Positions 1-8,187 of a stretch of 49,822 nt of DNA are shown here, piece by piece. Under the pieces are notes generated by a model that did no database searches, was not told where the DNA came from, and saw only the letters and a list, made by a program, of their open reading frames with translations. Each line of letters opens with the position of its first letter. Within the stretch, counting starts at the first letter, position 1. Source of the stretch: Luteimonas salinisoli (lineage in GTDB: Bacteria; Pseudomonadota; Gammaproteobacteria; Xanthomonadales; Xanthomonadaceae). The translations under genes and the position numbers were made by a program. The DNA lies in contig NZ_JACCKA010000087.1 of assembly GCF_013425525.1 (NCBI RefSeq), positions 1 through 49,822 of the forward strand. The letters run 5' to 3'.

Positions 1-598
1 TGGGGGCGGTGCCGGGTGCCGCGCCGCCATGCAGCTGGTCGAGCAGGGCCTCGAATTCGTCGTCCTCGATCATCGCGTCCGCCGACGGCGCAGGGGCAGG
101 CGGCGGTGCCGCCGCGGGCGCGCCCTGCAGCTGATCGAGCAGCGCCTCGAACTCGTCGTCGCTGATCAGGTCTCCGCCGCCCGACGGCGACGCGGCGGCC
201 GCCTGCGGCTGTGCCGGCGCAGCGGCCAGGCCGAACTGCGCGATCAGTGCCGGCGGCGCGTGCTGCGGCGCCGCGCCGGCGGAGACCGCGTCCAGCATCG
301 CCTGCAGCCAGTCGATCGACTGCTGGGCGGCATCGAAATGACGCTCTTCCAGGCGCGCCTTGTCGCTGCGCACCGCGCCCAGGGTCTCCTCGGCGGCATG
401 ACACAGTTCCACGATCGGTTCGATGCCGAGGAAGCCAGCGCCGCCCTTGAGGGTGTGGAAGGCGCGGAACACGGCATTGAGCTGCTCGCGATCGCCCGGA
501 TCCTGCTCGAGCGCGACCAGTTGCTCGCCGAGCCGGTCGAGCAATTCGCGCGCCTCGACGATGAAGTCCGCGGCGATGTCCGGGGAGATCGCGCTCAT
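1..598 (-). CDS. cheA: CheA chemotaxis histidine kinase, N-terminal part (runs off left edge)
   Basis: Core kinase of the chemotaxis complex, which passes phosphate to CheY; only about the first 199 residues are in the window. The ATG at 598 lies 2 bases after the cheZ stop. Residues 1-110 form an Hpt (P1) domain with the phosphoacceptor His48 in an HTLKGGAGF motif. The linker carries two near-identical short motifs, ISDDEFEALLDQL near residues 145-157 and IEDDEFEALLDQL near 177-189, separated by an Ala/Pro-rich spacer. Dimerisation, ATPase and CheW-like domains would lie beyond the edge. It is the last visible gene of the flhB-to-cheA unit. The Hpt motif and the cheY-cheZ-cheA order make the call secure. 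Confidence 0.95.
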   Translation of the reverse strand, partial: MSAISPDIAADFIVEARELLDRLGEQLVALEQDPGDREQLNAVFRAFHTLKGGAGFLGIEPIVELCHAAEETLGAVRSDKARLEERHFDAAQQSIDWLQAMLDAVSAGAAPQHAPPALIAQFGLAAAPAQPQAAAASPSGGGDLISDDEFEALLDQLQGAPAAAPPPAPAPSADAMIEDDEFEALLDQLHGGAAPGTAP

Positions 599-600
599 CG

Positions 601-1209
601 CTACAGCCCCAGCCCCGACAGCAGTTCGTCGGCGTCGTCCTGGCTCACGCCGTGGCGGTCGACGCCGGGCAGGGCCGGGCCGCTGGCGCGGGTGGCGTCC
701 GCGTCCGGCTTCGGCGGAAGCCCCAGCGCGCCGAAGCCCTCGTGCACGCGGCGCACGATCGAAGCCACCCGGCGGATGATCTGCCCGGTCAGGTCCTGGT
801 AGCTCTGCGCCAGGGCCATCTCGCCCAGCTGCCCGCGGATCTGGGTCACCAGTTCCTCCTGGGCCGGGGCAAGGCCGGTCTGGCGCAGCTGCTCGACCAG
901 GCCGCGGCAGGCCTCGGTGAGGTCGAGGGTGCGGTGGCTGGCAAGTTCGGTCATCGCCACCACGTGGTCCAGCCGCGCGCAGGCGTCGTCGAGCTCGCCG
1001 GCGGTGGCGGCCCCGGCGGCCGGCAGCTCGCCCAGCGCCTCGTCCAGTTCGCGGGCCAGGCGCCCCAGTCCGCGCACCAGCGGGCGCGCGCGCGCCTTGG
1101 CCAGGACGTCCACCTCGCGGCGCCACGCGGCCTCGTCGCCGCTTTCCAGCGCCTCGAGCGCGGTTCGGAGCCGCTCGATCAGGGCGGCATGTTCGTTGAC
1201 GGTGTCCAT
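601..1209 (-). CDS. cheZ: CheZ, CheY-P phosphatase
   Basis: 202-residue helical protein that speeds dephosphorylation of CheY-P in the cytoplasm, ending the motor-switching signal. The catalytic helix is seen as SYQDLTGQIIRRV, with Asp139 and Gln143 in the places of the known active-site Asp and Gln. The extreme C terminus, SQDDADELLSGLGL (residues 189-202), matches the family's CheY-binding tail. The start ATG at 1209 shares one base with the cheY stop (TGATG), indicating translational coupling. The reading frame stays open upstream across cheY, but that extension is only a shadow of cheY in another frame. Confidence 0.95.
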   Translation of the reverse strand: MDTVNEHAALIERLRTALEALESGDEAAWRREVDVLAKARARPLVRGLGRLARELDEALGELPAAGAATAGELDDACARLDHVVAMTELASHRTLDLTEACRGLVEQLRQTGLAPAQEELVTQIRGQLGEMALAQSYQDLTGQIIRRVASIVRRVHEGFGALGLPPKPDADATRASGPALPGVDRHGVSQDDADELLSGLGL

Positions 1210-1601
1210 CACGCGGCCGCCCCCAGCCGCTCGAAGATCTTCGAGAGCTTCTCTTCCAGAGTCTGCGCGGTGAACGGCTTGATGATGTAGCCGTTCACGC
1301 CGCACTGCGCGGCTTCGATGATCTGCTCGCGCTTGGCCTCTGCGGTCACCATCAGCACCGGCAGCGCGCGCAGCGCCGCGTCGGCGCGGATCTCGCGCAG
1401 CAGGTCGATGCCGGTCATGCCCGGCATGTTCCAGTCGGTGACCACGAAGTCGAAAGGCGCCTGGCGCAGTGCCGCCAGCGCGCTGTGGCCGTCCTCGGCC
1501 TCGGCGGTGTTGGTGAAGCCGAGATCGGCGAGCAGGTTGCGGATGATCCGGCGCATCGTCGAGAAGTCGTCGACGATCATGATGCGCATGTTCTTGTTCA
1601 C
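1209..1601 (-). CDS. cheY: CheY chemotaxis response regulator
   Basis: 130-residue single receiver domain that, when phosphorylated by CheA, binds FliM at the motor switch. Visible active-site residues are Asp11/Asp12, phosphoacceptor Asp56 (FVVTDWNMP), Thr86, Tyr105 and Lys108 followed by Pro. The start is a GTG at 1599-1601, giving [12 protein letters not shown] as in related CheYs; a GGAG ribosome-binding site lies about 8 bases upstream. The ATG four codons further in is less likely. A 39-base gap separates it from fliA upstream, and it overlaps cheZ by one base downstream. Confidence 0.96.
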   Translation of the reverse strand: MNKNMRIMIVDDFSTMRRIIRNLLADLGFTNTAEAEDGHSALAALRQAPFDFVVTDWNMPGMTGIDLLREIRADAALRALPVLMVTAEAKREQIIEAAQCGVNGYIIKPFTAQTLEEKLSKIFERLGAAA

Positions 1602-1640
1602 TTGAGGCTCCAGTACTGAAAGGGGTGCAGGCAGGAAGGA

Positions 1641-2396
1641 TCAGTCGTCGTCGCCGCCGAGGCCGGCGTCGGTCGCCTCGAACGCCTTCAGGCGTCCGCG
1701 CAGCCGCAGTACCGCCTGGCCATGGATCTGGCACACGCGCGACTCGCTCACGCCGAGCACGGCGCCGATCTCCTTGAGGTTGAGTTCCTGCTCGTAGTAC
1801 AGCGACAGCACCAGCTGTTCGCGCTCGGGCAGCTGGCCGATGGCGCCGGCCAGTTCGCGGCCGAATTCGCTGCGCTCCAGGGCCCGCTCCGGGGTGGGGC
1901 CGCCGCGCGCGCTGGTCTCGACCTCGCCGTGGTCGTCGATGTGCGAATCCAGGCTCAGCACCTGGCCGCGCGCGGCGTTCTCCAGCAGCCGCTGGTACTC
2001 GGGCAGCGGCATGTCCATGCGCGCCGCGACCTGCTGCGCGCTGGCGGCGCGGCCGGTTTCCTGCTCGATGCTGCGCACCGCGGATGCGGCCTCGCGGGCG
2101 CGGCGGTGCACCGAGCGCGGCACCCAGTCGCCGCGGCGGATCTCGTCGATCATCGAGCCGCGGATGCGGATCGAGGCGTAGGTCTCGAACGAGGCCCCCT
2201 GGTCGGCGTCGTAGCTGCGCGAAGCCTCGATCAGGCCGATCATGCCGGCCTGGATCAGGTCGTCGACCTCGACGCTGGCGGGCAGCCGCGCGGCGAGGTG
2301 ATGGGCGATGCGGCGCACCAGTTCCGAATGGCTGGCGACGTAGTCGCCGGCGGTGGCGCGCTGGACTTCTTTGTATTGCTGGGCGGCGACGTTCAT
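1641..2396 (-). CDS. fliA: FliA, flagellar sigma-28 factor
   Basis: RNA polymerase sigma factor for late flagellar and chemotaxis genes, 251 residues. Region 2 is seen around YDADQGASFETYASIRIRG, region 3 around the Gln-rich RSIEQETGRAAS stretch, and the region 4 helix-turn-helix at LKEIGAVLGVSESRVCQIH. The start ATG at 2396 overlaps the fleN stop by four bases (ATGA). Its likely targets in this window are the four TAAAG-N11-GCCG sites before fliD, fliC, cheV and flgM, and its antagonist FlgM is encoded at 41081. The frame stays open upstream through fleN, but that extension is a shadow. Confidence 0.97.
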   Translation of the reverse strand: MNVAAQQYKEVQRATAGDYVASHSELVRRIAHHLAARLPASVEVDDLIQAGMIGLIEASRSYDADQGASFETYASIRIRGSMIDEIRRGDWVPRSVHRRAREAASAVRSIEQETGRAASAQQVAARMDMPLPEYQRLLENAARGQVLSLDSHIDDHGEVETSARGGPTPERALERSEFGRELAGAIGQLPEREQLVLSLYYEQELNLKEIGAVLGVSESRVCQIHGQAVLRLRGRLKAFEATDAGLGGDDD

Positions 2397-3250
2397 GCCG
2401 GAGCTCCCTGCCTGATCATGCGTTCGACGAAGAATTCGACGTTCCCGCGCGGGGCCGCCGGCGCCTGCCAGCGGGAGGCGCGGCGGGCGATCTCGCTCAG
2501 CGCGCGCGCGGACGGACTTGCGGGGTAGGCGCGGACCACCGCCTGCTGGCGCTGCACCGCCAGGCGCAGCCAGTCGCACTGCGGCACCGCACCGAGATAG
2601 TTCAGCGAGACGTCGCCGATGAAGCGCTCGCAGACCCGCGACAGCTTGTCGTACAGCGCGCGTCCCTCGTTCTGGCTGCGCACCATGTTGGCGATCACCT
2701 GCACTCGGTTCACGCCGCGCTCGCGCGACAGCACCTTGATGAGGGCGTAGGCGTCGGTGATCGAGGCCGGCTCGTCGCAGACCACGATCGCCGCATCCTG
2801 CGCGGCCTGGCAGAAGGTCAGCACGCTGTCGGTGATGCCGGCGGCGGTATCGACCACCATCACGTCGAGGTCGCGCTCGAGATCGCTGAACACGTTGACC
2901 AGGCCGACGTGCTCGGCCGGCCGCAGCTCGGCCATGTGCCGCCGCCCCGAGGCGGCCGGCACCACCAGCAGGCCGGCCGGGCCTTCGATCAACACCTGCT
3001 CCAGGCTGCAACGCCCCGAGACCAGGTCGGCCAGGGTGTACTGCGGCGACAGCCCCAGCAGCACGTCGACGTTGGCCAGGCCGAGGTCGGCGTCGAGCAG
3101 CAGGGTGCGCTTGCCGAGCTCGGCCAGGGCGACGGCCAGGTTGACCGAGACATTGGTCTTGCCGACGCCGCCCTTGCCGCCGGTCACCGCCAGGGTGCGG
3201 ATCGGCTGCATGGCGGGGGCGTCGAAACGACGGGACTCAGGCGACGACAT
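2393..3250 (-). CDS. fleN: FleN/FlhG, MinD-like ATPase controlling flagellar number
   Basis: MinD/ParA-family ATPase of 285 residues that limits flagellar number in polar flagellates and, in relatives, restrains the master regulator FleQ. A deviant Walker A motif GGKGGVGKT is at residues 24-32, followed by the DADLGLANVD signature near 53-62 and a Walker B-like VMVVDTAAG near 131-139. The ATG at 3250 overlaps the flhF end by 14 bases; Met14 (MQPIRTL) is an alternative start. Pairing with FlhF directly upstream is the standard arrangement for specifying number and position of polar flagella, so polar flagellation is inferred. Confidence 0.95.
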   Translation of the reverse strand: MSSPESRRFDAPAMQPIRTLAVTGGKGGVGKTNVSVNLAVALAELGKRTLLLDADLGLANVDVLLGLSPQYTLADLVSGRCSLEQVLIEGPAGLLVVPAASGRRHMAELRPAEHVGLVNVFSDLERDLDVMVVDTAAGITDSVLTFCQAAQDAAIVVCDEPASITDAYALIKVLSRERGVNRVQVIANMVRSQNEGRALYDKLSRVCERFIGDVSLNYLGAVPQCDWLRLAVQRQQAVVRAYPASPSARALSEIARRASRWQAPAAPRGNVEFFVERMIRQGAPA

Positions 3251-4691
3251 GGTCGAGCTCCGGGGAGTTGGGGCGGTCGGCGGCGCGACGAAGATCCTCG
3301 AGGCGCAGTACCAGGTGGGCGGCGTTGGCGCGATGCAGATCGCCGGGCACCTGCTGGCCGTCGGTGATCCAGGTCAGGGGCAGCTCGTGGTCGACCACGG
3401 TCGACAGGGCGCTGCCCAGCCGTCCGGTCTCGTCGAGCTTGGTCAGCACCACGCCCTGGGGCCTGGCACCGTGGAACCGGCGCACCACCTCGTCGAGATC
3501 GGCGTGGTGCGAGTTGGCCGGCAGCACCAGCAGGGTGCGGACCTGGCGCGCGGCGCGCAGCCAGTTGAGCTGACCGGCCAGGGCGCGGTCGCGCTGGCTG
3601 AGGCCGGCGGTGTCGACCAGCACCAGCCGGTAGTCCTGCAGGCGCTGCAGCAGCTGCAGCAGGCCGGCCTCGCTGTCGGCCTCGTGCACCGCGATGCCGA
3701 GCTGGCGGCCATAGCTGTAGAGCTGCTCGCGGCCGCCGATGCGGGTGGTGTCGGTGGTCACCAGGGCGACGTCGCGGGCCTGGTGCTGGGAAGCGTAGAG
3801 CGCCGCGAGCTTGGCGATGGTGGTGGTCTTGCCGGCGCCGGTGGGACCGACCAGGGCGATCACCCCGGCCTCGTGCAGCGGATCGACCGGGCAGATCGGC
3901 AGGCGCTTGGAGATCAGCCCGAGCATCAGCCCGCGGCCGCGATGGGCCTCGGTGTCGGCGGGGATCTGCAGGGCCACGTCGCGGGTGATCCCGGCGTCGA
4001 AGCCGTAGTCGTCCATCAGCTCCATCGCCTGGGCGCGCACCGGCGAGCCGCGCAGCCGCTCGTCGGTCAGGCGCGCCATCTCGCGCTCGATCATCTGCCG
4101 CATCTGCGACAGCTCGTTGCGCATCTCCATCAGCTGCTCGTCGCTCGCGGCCGAGACCGGCGGCGGCGCGGGCGCAGCGACGGGCGTCGGCGCGGCTGCT
4201 TCGACCGGCTGCGGGGCCGGCGCCGCCGGGACATCGGCGAAGGCCGGCGCCGGGACGTCGGCCGGGGCGTGCACCGGAGCGGAGGCGACGTCTGCGGCCG
4301 TGGGCACACGGGCAGCGGCGAGCGCGGCGGCGAATTCGGGAGCCGGATCCACGGAGCGGACAGGCGGCGGCGCGGGACGGGGCTGCGGCATCGCCGCGGC
4401 GGCCGGCGCCGCGTCCCTGCCGCGCAGCGCTGCGAACGCGTCCACCGGCGCGGTGTCGGGGAGCGGAAACACCGCCCGTTGCGGCGCCGTGGCCTGCGGC
4501 GCGGCAGGCTCGCTGCGCGCCGTGTCGAGAGCCCGCTGCACCATCGCCTCGTCGTAGTTGCTGGCGGCGACGATTTCCACGCCGTCGTCGGTGCGGCGAT
4601 TGGACAGGATCACCGCGTCCGGGCCGTGCTCGGCCCGCACCATCTGCAGCGCGGTGCGCATGTCTTGGGCGACGAAGCGTTTGATCTTCAT
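3237..4691 (-). CDS. flhF: FlhF, SRP-type GTPase for flagellar placement
   Basis: 484-residue SRP-family GTPase that marks the pole where the basal body is built. The N-terminal MKIKRFVAQDM segment is typical. Residues about 60-180 are a long Ala/Pro-rich low-complexity B region. The NG domain follows, with GPTGAGKTT at 282-290, DTTR near 314-317, DTAG at 360-363 and TKLDE at 417-421. I chose the ATG at 4691. An upstream in-frame ATG would add MFHSRFPIPHSRPYL, which is encoded by the intergenic heptad repeat and is not protein-like. The 3' end overlaps fleN by 14 bases. Confidence 0.96.
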   Translation of the reverse strand: MKIKRFVAQDMRTALQMVRAEHGPDAVILSNRRTDDGVEIVAASNYDEAMVQRALDTARSEPAAPQATAPQRAVFPLPDTAPVDAFAALRGRDAAPAAAAMPQPRPAPPPVRSVDPAPEFAAALAAARVPTAADVASAPVHAPADVPAPAFADVPAAPAPQPVEAAAPTPVAAPAPPPVSAASDEQLMEMRNELSQMRQMIEREMARLTDERLRGSPVRAQAMELMDDYGFDAGITRDVALQIPADTEAHRGRGLMLGLISKRLPICPVDPLHEAGVIALVGPTGAGKTTTIAKLAALYASQHQARDVALVTTDTTRIGGREQLYSYGRQLGIAVHEADSEAGLLQLLQRLQDYRLVLVDTAGLSQRDRALAGQLNWLRAARQVRTLLVLPANSHHADLDEVVRRFHGARPQGVVLTKLDETGRLGSALSTVVDHELPLTWITDGQQVPGDLHRANAAHLVLRLEDLRRAADRPNSPELDHVVA

Positions 4692-4700
4692 GAGGTAGGG

Positions 4701-4870
4701 CCGGGAATGGGGAATCGGGAATCGGGAATGGAACAAGCGGGTCGCGCCGGACTTCGGTGGAGGACCCCGCCTCGGGTCGGTTGCTTGGCTATGGTTGCGA
4801 TCACTGTTCTCTTCCTATTCGCGGGGAGCGCTCTGACGATTCCCCATTCCCGATTCACGATTCCCGGCCC
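4701..4870. repeat. Intergenic heptad repeat element, copy 1 (flhA-flhF gap)
   Basis: The 181-base gap between flhA and flhF is bounded by GGGAATG/GGGAATC heptads at 4703-4732 and by their inverted complements (CGATTCCC/CCATTCCC) at 4837-4870, with about 100 bases of unrelated filler between. The same architecture recurs at 9259-9374 and 35325-35475. I see no gene and no sigma-54 or sigma-28 site in the gap. The arms could pair in RNA and modulate flhA-to-flhF read-through, but that is inference. Confidence 0.8.
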
Positions 4871-4872
4871 TG

Positions 4873-6951
4873 TCAACTGATCGTCCCGACCAGCTTCAAC
4901 CGCTTGTCCTCGGGAACTTCCGTGTAGGCCAGCACCGAGAGCGAGGGCACGCTGTGGCGGACCAGGCGCGCCAGCGCCGCACGGACCGTCGCGGGAACCA
5001 GCACCACCGCCGGCTCGTTGCTGGCTTCCTGCCTGCCCGCGCAGTCGGCCAGGCTCTGCTGCAGCCGTTCCGCCAGGCCGGGCTCCAGCGCGGCGCCGGA
5101 GCCTTGTGCGGAATCCTGCAAGACCCGTTCCAGCGCCGGCGCCAGGGTGAACACCGGCAGCTCCGGCGCCATGCCGGTGATCTCCTGGACGATGAAGCGG
5201 CCCAGCGCCGTGCGCACGGCGGCGGTGAGCTGGGCCGGCTCCTGGCTCTGCGCGGCATGCTCCACCAGCGACTCGACGATGCGGCGCAGCTGGCGCAGCG
5301 GGATGCGCTCGATCAGCAGGTTCTGCATCACCCGCACCACCACCGACAGCGGCAGCGCCTTCGGGGTCAGGTCCTCGACCAGCTTCGGCGCGCTCTTGCC
5401 CAGGGTGGCGAGCAGCTGCTGCACCTCCTCGTGGCCGAGCAGCTCCGGGGCCTGCTCGCGCACCAGGTGCGACAGGTGGGTGGCCATCACCGTGGCCGGG
5501 TCGACCACGGTGTAGCCGAGCGACTCGGCGTGGCTGCGCTGGTGCGGCTGGATCCAGACCGCGTCCAGCCCGAACGCCGGGTCCTTGCCGGGCACGCCCT
5601 CGATGGCGCCGAACGCGCCGCCCGGATCGAGCGCCAGCAGGCGGTCGGGATGGACCTCGGCGGTGGCCACCGGCACGCCGTGTACCAGCATGCGGTAACC
5701 GGACGGCGGTAGCTCGAGGTTGTCGCGGATGTGGACCGGGGGAATCAGGAAACCGATGTCCTGGGTGAGCTTGCGGCGCACCGCCTTGATCCGGGCCATC
5801 AGTTCGCCGCCCTGGGCCTTGTCCACCAGCGGGATCAGGCGGTAGCCGACCTCCAGGCCGAGCGGATCGACCGGGCGCAGCTCGTCCCAGCCCAGCTCCG
5901 CGGGGCCGGACTGCTCCGGTGCCGGCAGCGCCGGATCGTTGGCGGCCTGCTCGGCGTCGAGGGTCCGTCGCCGCATCTTCCAGGCCGCATAGCCGGTGAG
6001 CGCCGCCAGCGTCAGGAAAGCGACGTTGGGCATCCCCGGAACCAGGCCGACCACCAGCAGGATGCCGGCGGCGATCGCCAAGGCGCGGTACTGGCCGAAC
6101 ACCTGGCCGGTGACCGCGCCACCCATGTCCTGGCTGCGCGAGGCGCGGGTGACCAGCAGCGCCACCGCCGAGGACACCAGCAGCGACGGCAGCTGCGCTA
6201 CCAGGCCGTCGCCGATCGACAGCAGCACATAGGTGCTGGCGGCGTCGCCCATCGACATGTCGTGGCTGAGCACGCCGATCGCCAGGCCCCCGATCAGGTT
6301 GATGAACAGGATCAGGATGCCGGCGATGGCGTCGCCGCGGACGAACTTGCTGGCGCCGTCCATCGCGCCGTAGAAGTCCGCTTCCTGGCGCACTTCCTCG
6401 CGGCGCGCCTTGGCTTCTTCGCGGGTCAGCATGCCGGCGTTGAGATCGGCGTCGATCGCCATCTGCTTGCCGGGCATGGCGTCGAGGATGAAGCGGGCGG
6501 TGACCTCGGACACGCGTCCGGCGCCCTTGGTGACCACCACGAAGTTGATGATGGTGAGGATCGCGAACACCACCAGCCCGACCGCGTAGTCGCCGCCGAT
6601 CACGAACTCGCCGAAAGCTTCGATCACGTTGCCGGCGGCGGCGCTGCCATCGTGGCCGTTGAGCAGGATCACCCGGGTCGAGGCGACGTTGAGCGCCAGC
6701 CGCAGCATGGTGGTCACCAGCAGCACGATCGGGAAGATGCTGAAGTCCAGCGGCCGCTGCACGTAGACCACCGCCAGCAGCACCACCAGCGACAGCGCGA
6801 TGTTGAAGCTGAACAGCGCGTCGAGCACCGGCGTGGCCAGCGGCACCACGATCATCGCCAGCAGCGCCAGCACCAGCAGCGGCGCGCCCAGGCCCTGGCG
6901 CAGGATGTCGAGGATGCGCCGGGCGTCCATCGGCGGGGCGGCGGCGCTCAT
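4873..6951 (-). CDS. flhA: FlhA, flagellar export gate protein
   Basis: 692-residue FHIPEP-family membrane protein of the flagellar type III export gate; its cytosolic domain forms the docking ring for chaperone-substrate complexes. The N-terminal half has about eight hydrophobic segments. Between them lies the conserved cytoplasmic loop (MPGKQMAIDADLNAGM and following, near residues 160-205). The C-terminal soluble domain runs from about residue 340 to the end. The start ATG at 6951 overlaps the flhB stop by four bases (ATGA). An open frame extending upstream to 8133 is the antisense-free shadow of flhB and was discarded. Length is normal for the family. Confidence 0.97.
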   Translation of the reverse strand: MSAAAPPMDARRILDILRQGLGAPLLVLALLAMIVVPLATPVLDALFSFNIALSLVVLLAVVYVQRPLDFSIFPIVLLVTTMLRLALNVASTRVILLNGHDGSAAAGNVIEAFGEFVIGGDYAVGLVVFAILTIINFVVVTKGAGRVSEVTARFILDAMPGKQMAIDADLNAGMLTREEAKARREEVRQEADFYGAMDGASKFVRGDAIAGILILFINLIGGLAIGVLSHDMSMGDAASTYVLLSIGDGLVAQLPSLLVSSAVALLVTRASRSQDMGGAVTGQVFGQYRALAIAAGILLVVGLVPGMPNVAFLTLAALTGYAAWKMRRRTLDAEQAANDPALPAPEQSGPAELGWDELRPVDPLGLEVGYRLIPLVDKAQGGELMARIKAVRRKLTQDIGFLIPPVHIRDNLELPPSGYRMLVHGVPVATAEVHPDRLLALDPGGAFGAIEGVPGKDPAFGLDAVWIQPHQRSHAESLGYTVVDPATVMATHLSHLVREQAPELLGHEEVQQLLATLGKSAPKLVEDLTPKALPLSVVVRVMQNLLIERIPLRQLRRIVESLVEHAAQSQEPAQLTAAVRTALGRFIVQEITGMAPELPVFTLAPALERVLQDSAQGSGAALEPGLAERLQQSLADCAGRQEASNEPAVVLVPATVRAALARLVRHSVPSLSVLAYTEVPEDKRLKLVGTIS

Positions 6952-8087
6952 CGCGGCGCCGCCCCGCCGCCGTGCTCGTCGACCTCGACGTCGTTCAACT
7001 GCGGCTGCGGGCCGGCGCCGGGGCGCCAGTTGCGCAGCTGGTAGACGTAGGACAGCACCTGGGCGACGGCGGCGTACAGCTTCACGGGGATCTCCTGGCC
7101 GATCTGGCCTTCCCGATACAAGACCCGTGCCAACGGCGGCGCCGAGACCAGCGCCACCCGGTGGCGCTCGCCGACCTCGCGGATGCGCAGCGCCATCTCG
7201 TCGACGCCCTTGGCCACGATCCGGGGGGCGCGCATGCTGCCGCCCTCGTATTTCAGGGCCACCGCGTAGTGGGTCGGATTGACCACGATCACGTCGGCGG
7301 TGGGGACGTCCTCCATCATCCGCCGCTGCGACATCTGTTGCTGCAACTGGCGGATGCGGCCCTTGACCTCGGGCTTGCCCTCCAGCTCCTTCATTTCCTC
7401 GCGCAGTTCCTGGCGGGTCATCTTCAGCTTCCGCCGCCAGTTCCACTTCTGGTAGGGCGCGTCGATCGAGCCCAGCAGCGCCAGCGCCGCAGCGGTGGCC
7501 AGCATCATGGTCAGGGCGAAGCCCAGGCCGCTGCTTGCGGCCTGCTCGAGCGGCTGGTTGAGCATCGAGCGCAGCAGGTGCACGCCGGGCCACATGCACA
7601 GCGCGGCGGCGCTGCCGACCAGCAGCACGCGCAACAGCGACTTGAGCAGTTCGGCCAGGCCTTCCGGCCCGTAGATGCGCTTGAGCCCGGCCAGCGGGTT
7701 GAGACGCTTGAAGTCCGGCACCAGCGATTTGCTGGCGAAGTTCAGGCCGCCCATCAGTACCGGTGCGGCGAAACAGGCCACTACCGCCACCGCCATCAGC
7801 GGCGCCATCGCCAGCAGCAGCCGCAGCAGCAGCAGCCCGGCGTGGCCGAACATTTCGGTGGGCGCGTCGCGCAGGCCGAGGTCCGGGCTGAGCGCGGCCC
7901 GCATCCATTCCAGCGCGCCGCGCGCCATCATCCCGCCGCCGCCCAGCAGCGCCAGCACCGCGCCGCCGAACACCGCGGCGGTGCCCAGTTCGCGCGAGCG
8001 CGGCACATCGCCTTTCTCGCGCGCCTCGCGCAGGCGTTTTTCGCTGGGCTGTTCGGTCTTTTCCTGGCCGTTCTCGTTCTCGGCCAT
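6948..8087 (-). CDS. flhB: FlhB, export switch protein
   Basis: 379-residue membrane protein that switches export specificity from rod/hook to filament substrates after self-cleavage. Four hydrophobic segments lie between about residues 35 and 210, followed by a cytoplasmic domain. The autocleavage site NPTH is intact at residues 270-273 (cleavage between Asn270 and Pro271). It is the first gene of the unit running to cheA, 42 bases from a sigma-54 site at 8129-8143. Its partner in hook-length control, FliK, is encoded at 12938. Confidence 0.97.
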   Translation of the reverse strand: MAENENGQEKTEQPSEKRLREAREKGDVPRSRELGTAAVFGGAVLALLGGGGMMARGALEWMRAALSPDLGLRDAPTEMFGHAGLLLLRLLLAMAPLMAVAVVACFAAPVLMGGLNFASKSLVPDFKRLNPLAGLKRIYGPEGLAELLKSLLRVLLVGSAAALCMWPGVHLLRSMLNQPLEQAASSGLGFALTMMLATAAALALLGSIDAPYQKWNWRRKLKMTRQELREEMKELEGKPEVKGRIRQLQQQMSQRRMMEDVPTADVIVVNPTHYAVALKYEGGSMRAPRIVAKGVDEMALRIREVGERHRVALVSAPPLARVLYREGQIGQEIPVKLYAAVAQVLSYVYQLRNWRPGAGPQPQLNDVEVDEHGGGAAPR

Positions 8088-8128
8088 CGCCGGGCGTCCT
8101 GCAGGGGAGGGGAGGGGTCACTCCACCG

Positions 8129-8143
8129 TGCAAGGCCCGTGCC
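8129..8143 (-). promoter_or_regulatory. Sigma-54 promoter for flhB
   Basis: On the minus strand the sequence reads GGCACG-ggcc-TTGCA. The -24 GG is at 8143-8142 and the -12 GC at 8131-8130, exactly ten bases apart. Transcription would start near 8118, about 30 bases before the flhB ATG. The stretch between this site and the fliR stop (8144-8187) holds a GCCGCC/GGCGGC stem right after fliR that may weaken read-through. Confidence 0.85.
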
Positions 8144-8187
8144 GTCGCGGCATGCCCCGGGGCGGCGCGCCGCCGATGGCGGGCGGC

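Noticed and set aside
4689..4736. Longer flhF start adding 15 residues
   Set aside because: The extra residues come from the GGGAATS heptad repeat (reading as FPIPHSR-type peptide); family members begin MKIKRF.
2757..4880. A 707-codon plus-strand frame opposite fleN and flhF
   Set aside because: Antisense frame produced by high-GC codon bias of real genes; the translation is low-complexity and His/Arg/Gly-rich, with no domain, while both minus-strand genes have complete motifs.
4873..8133. A 1086-codon minus-strand frame suggesting an extended FlhA
   Set aside because: Its first 390 or so residues are the out-of-frame reading of flhB; FlhA homology begins at the ATG at 6951, which overlaps the flhB stop in the usual ATGA manner.
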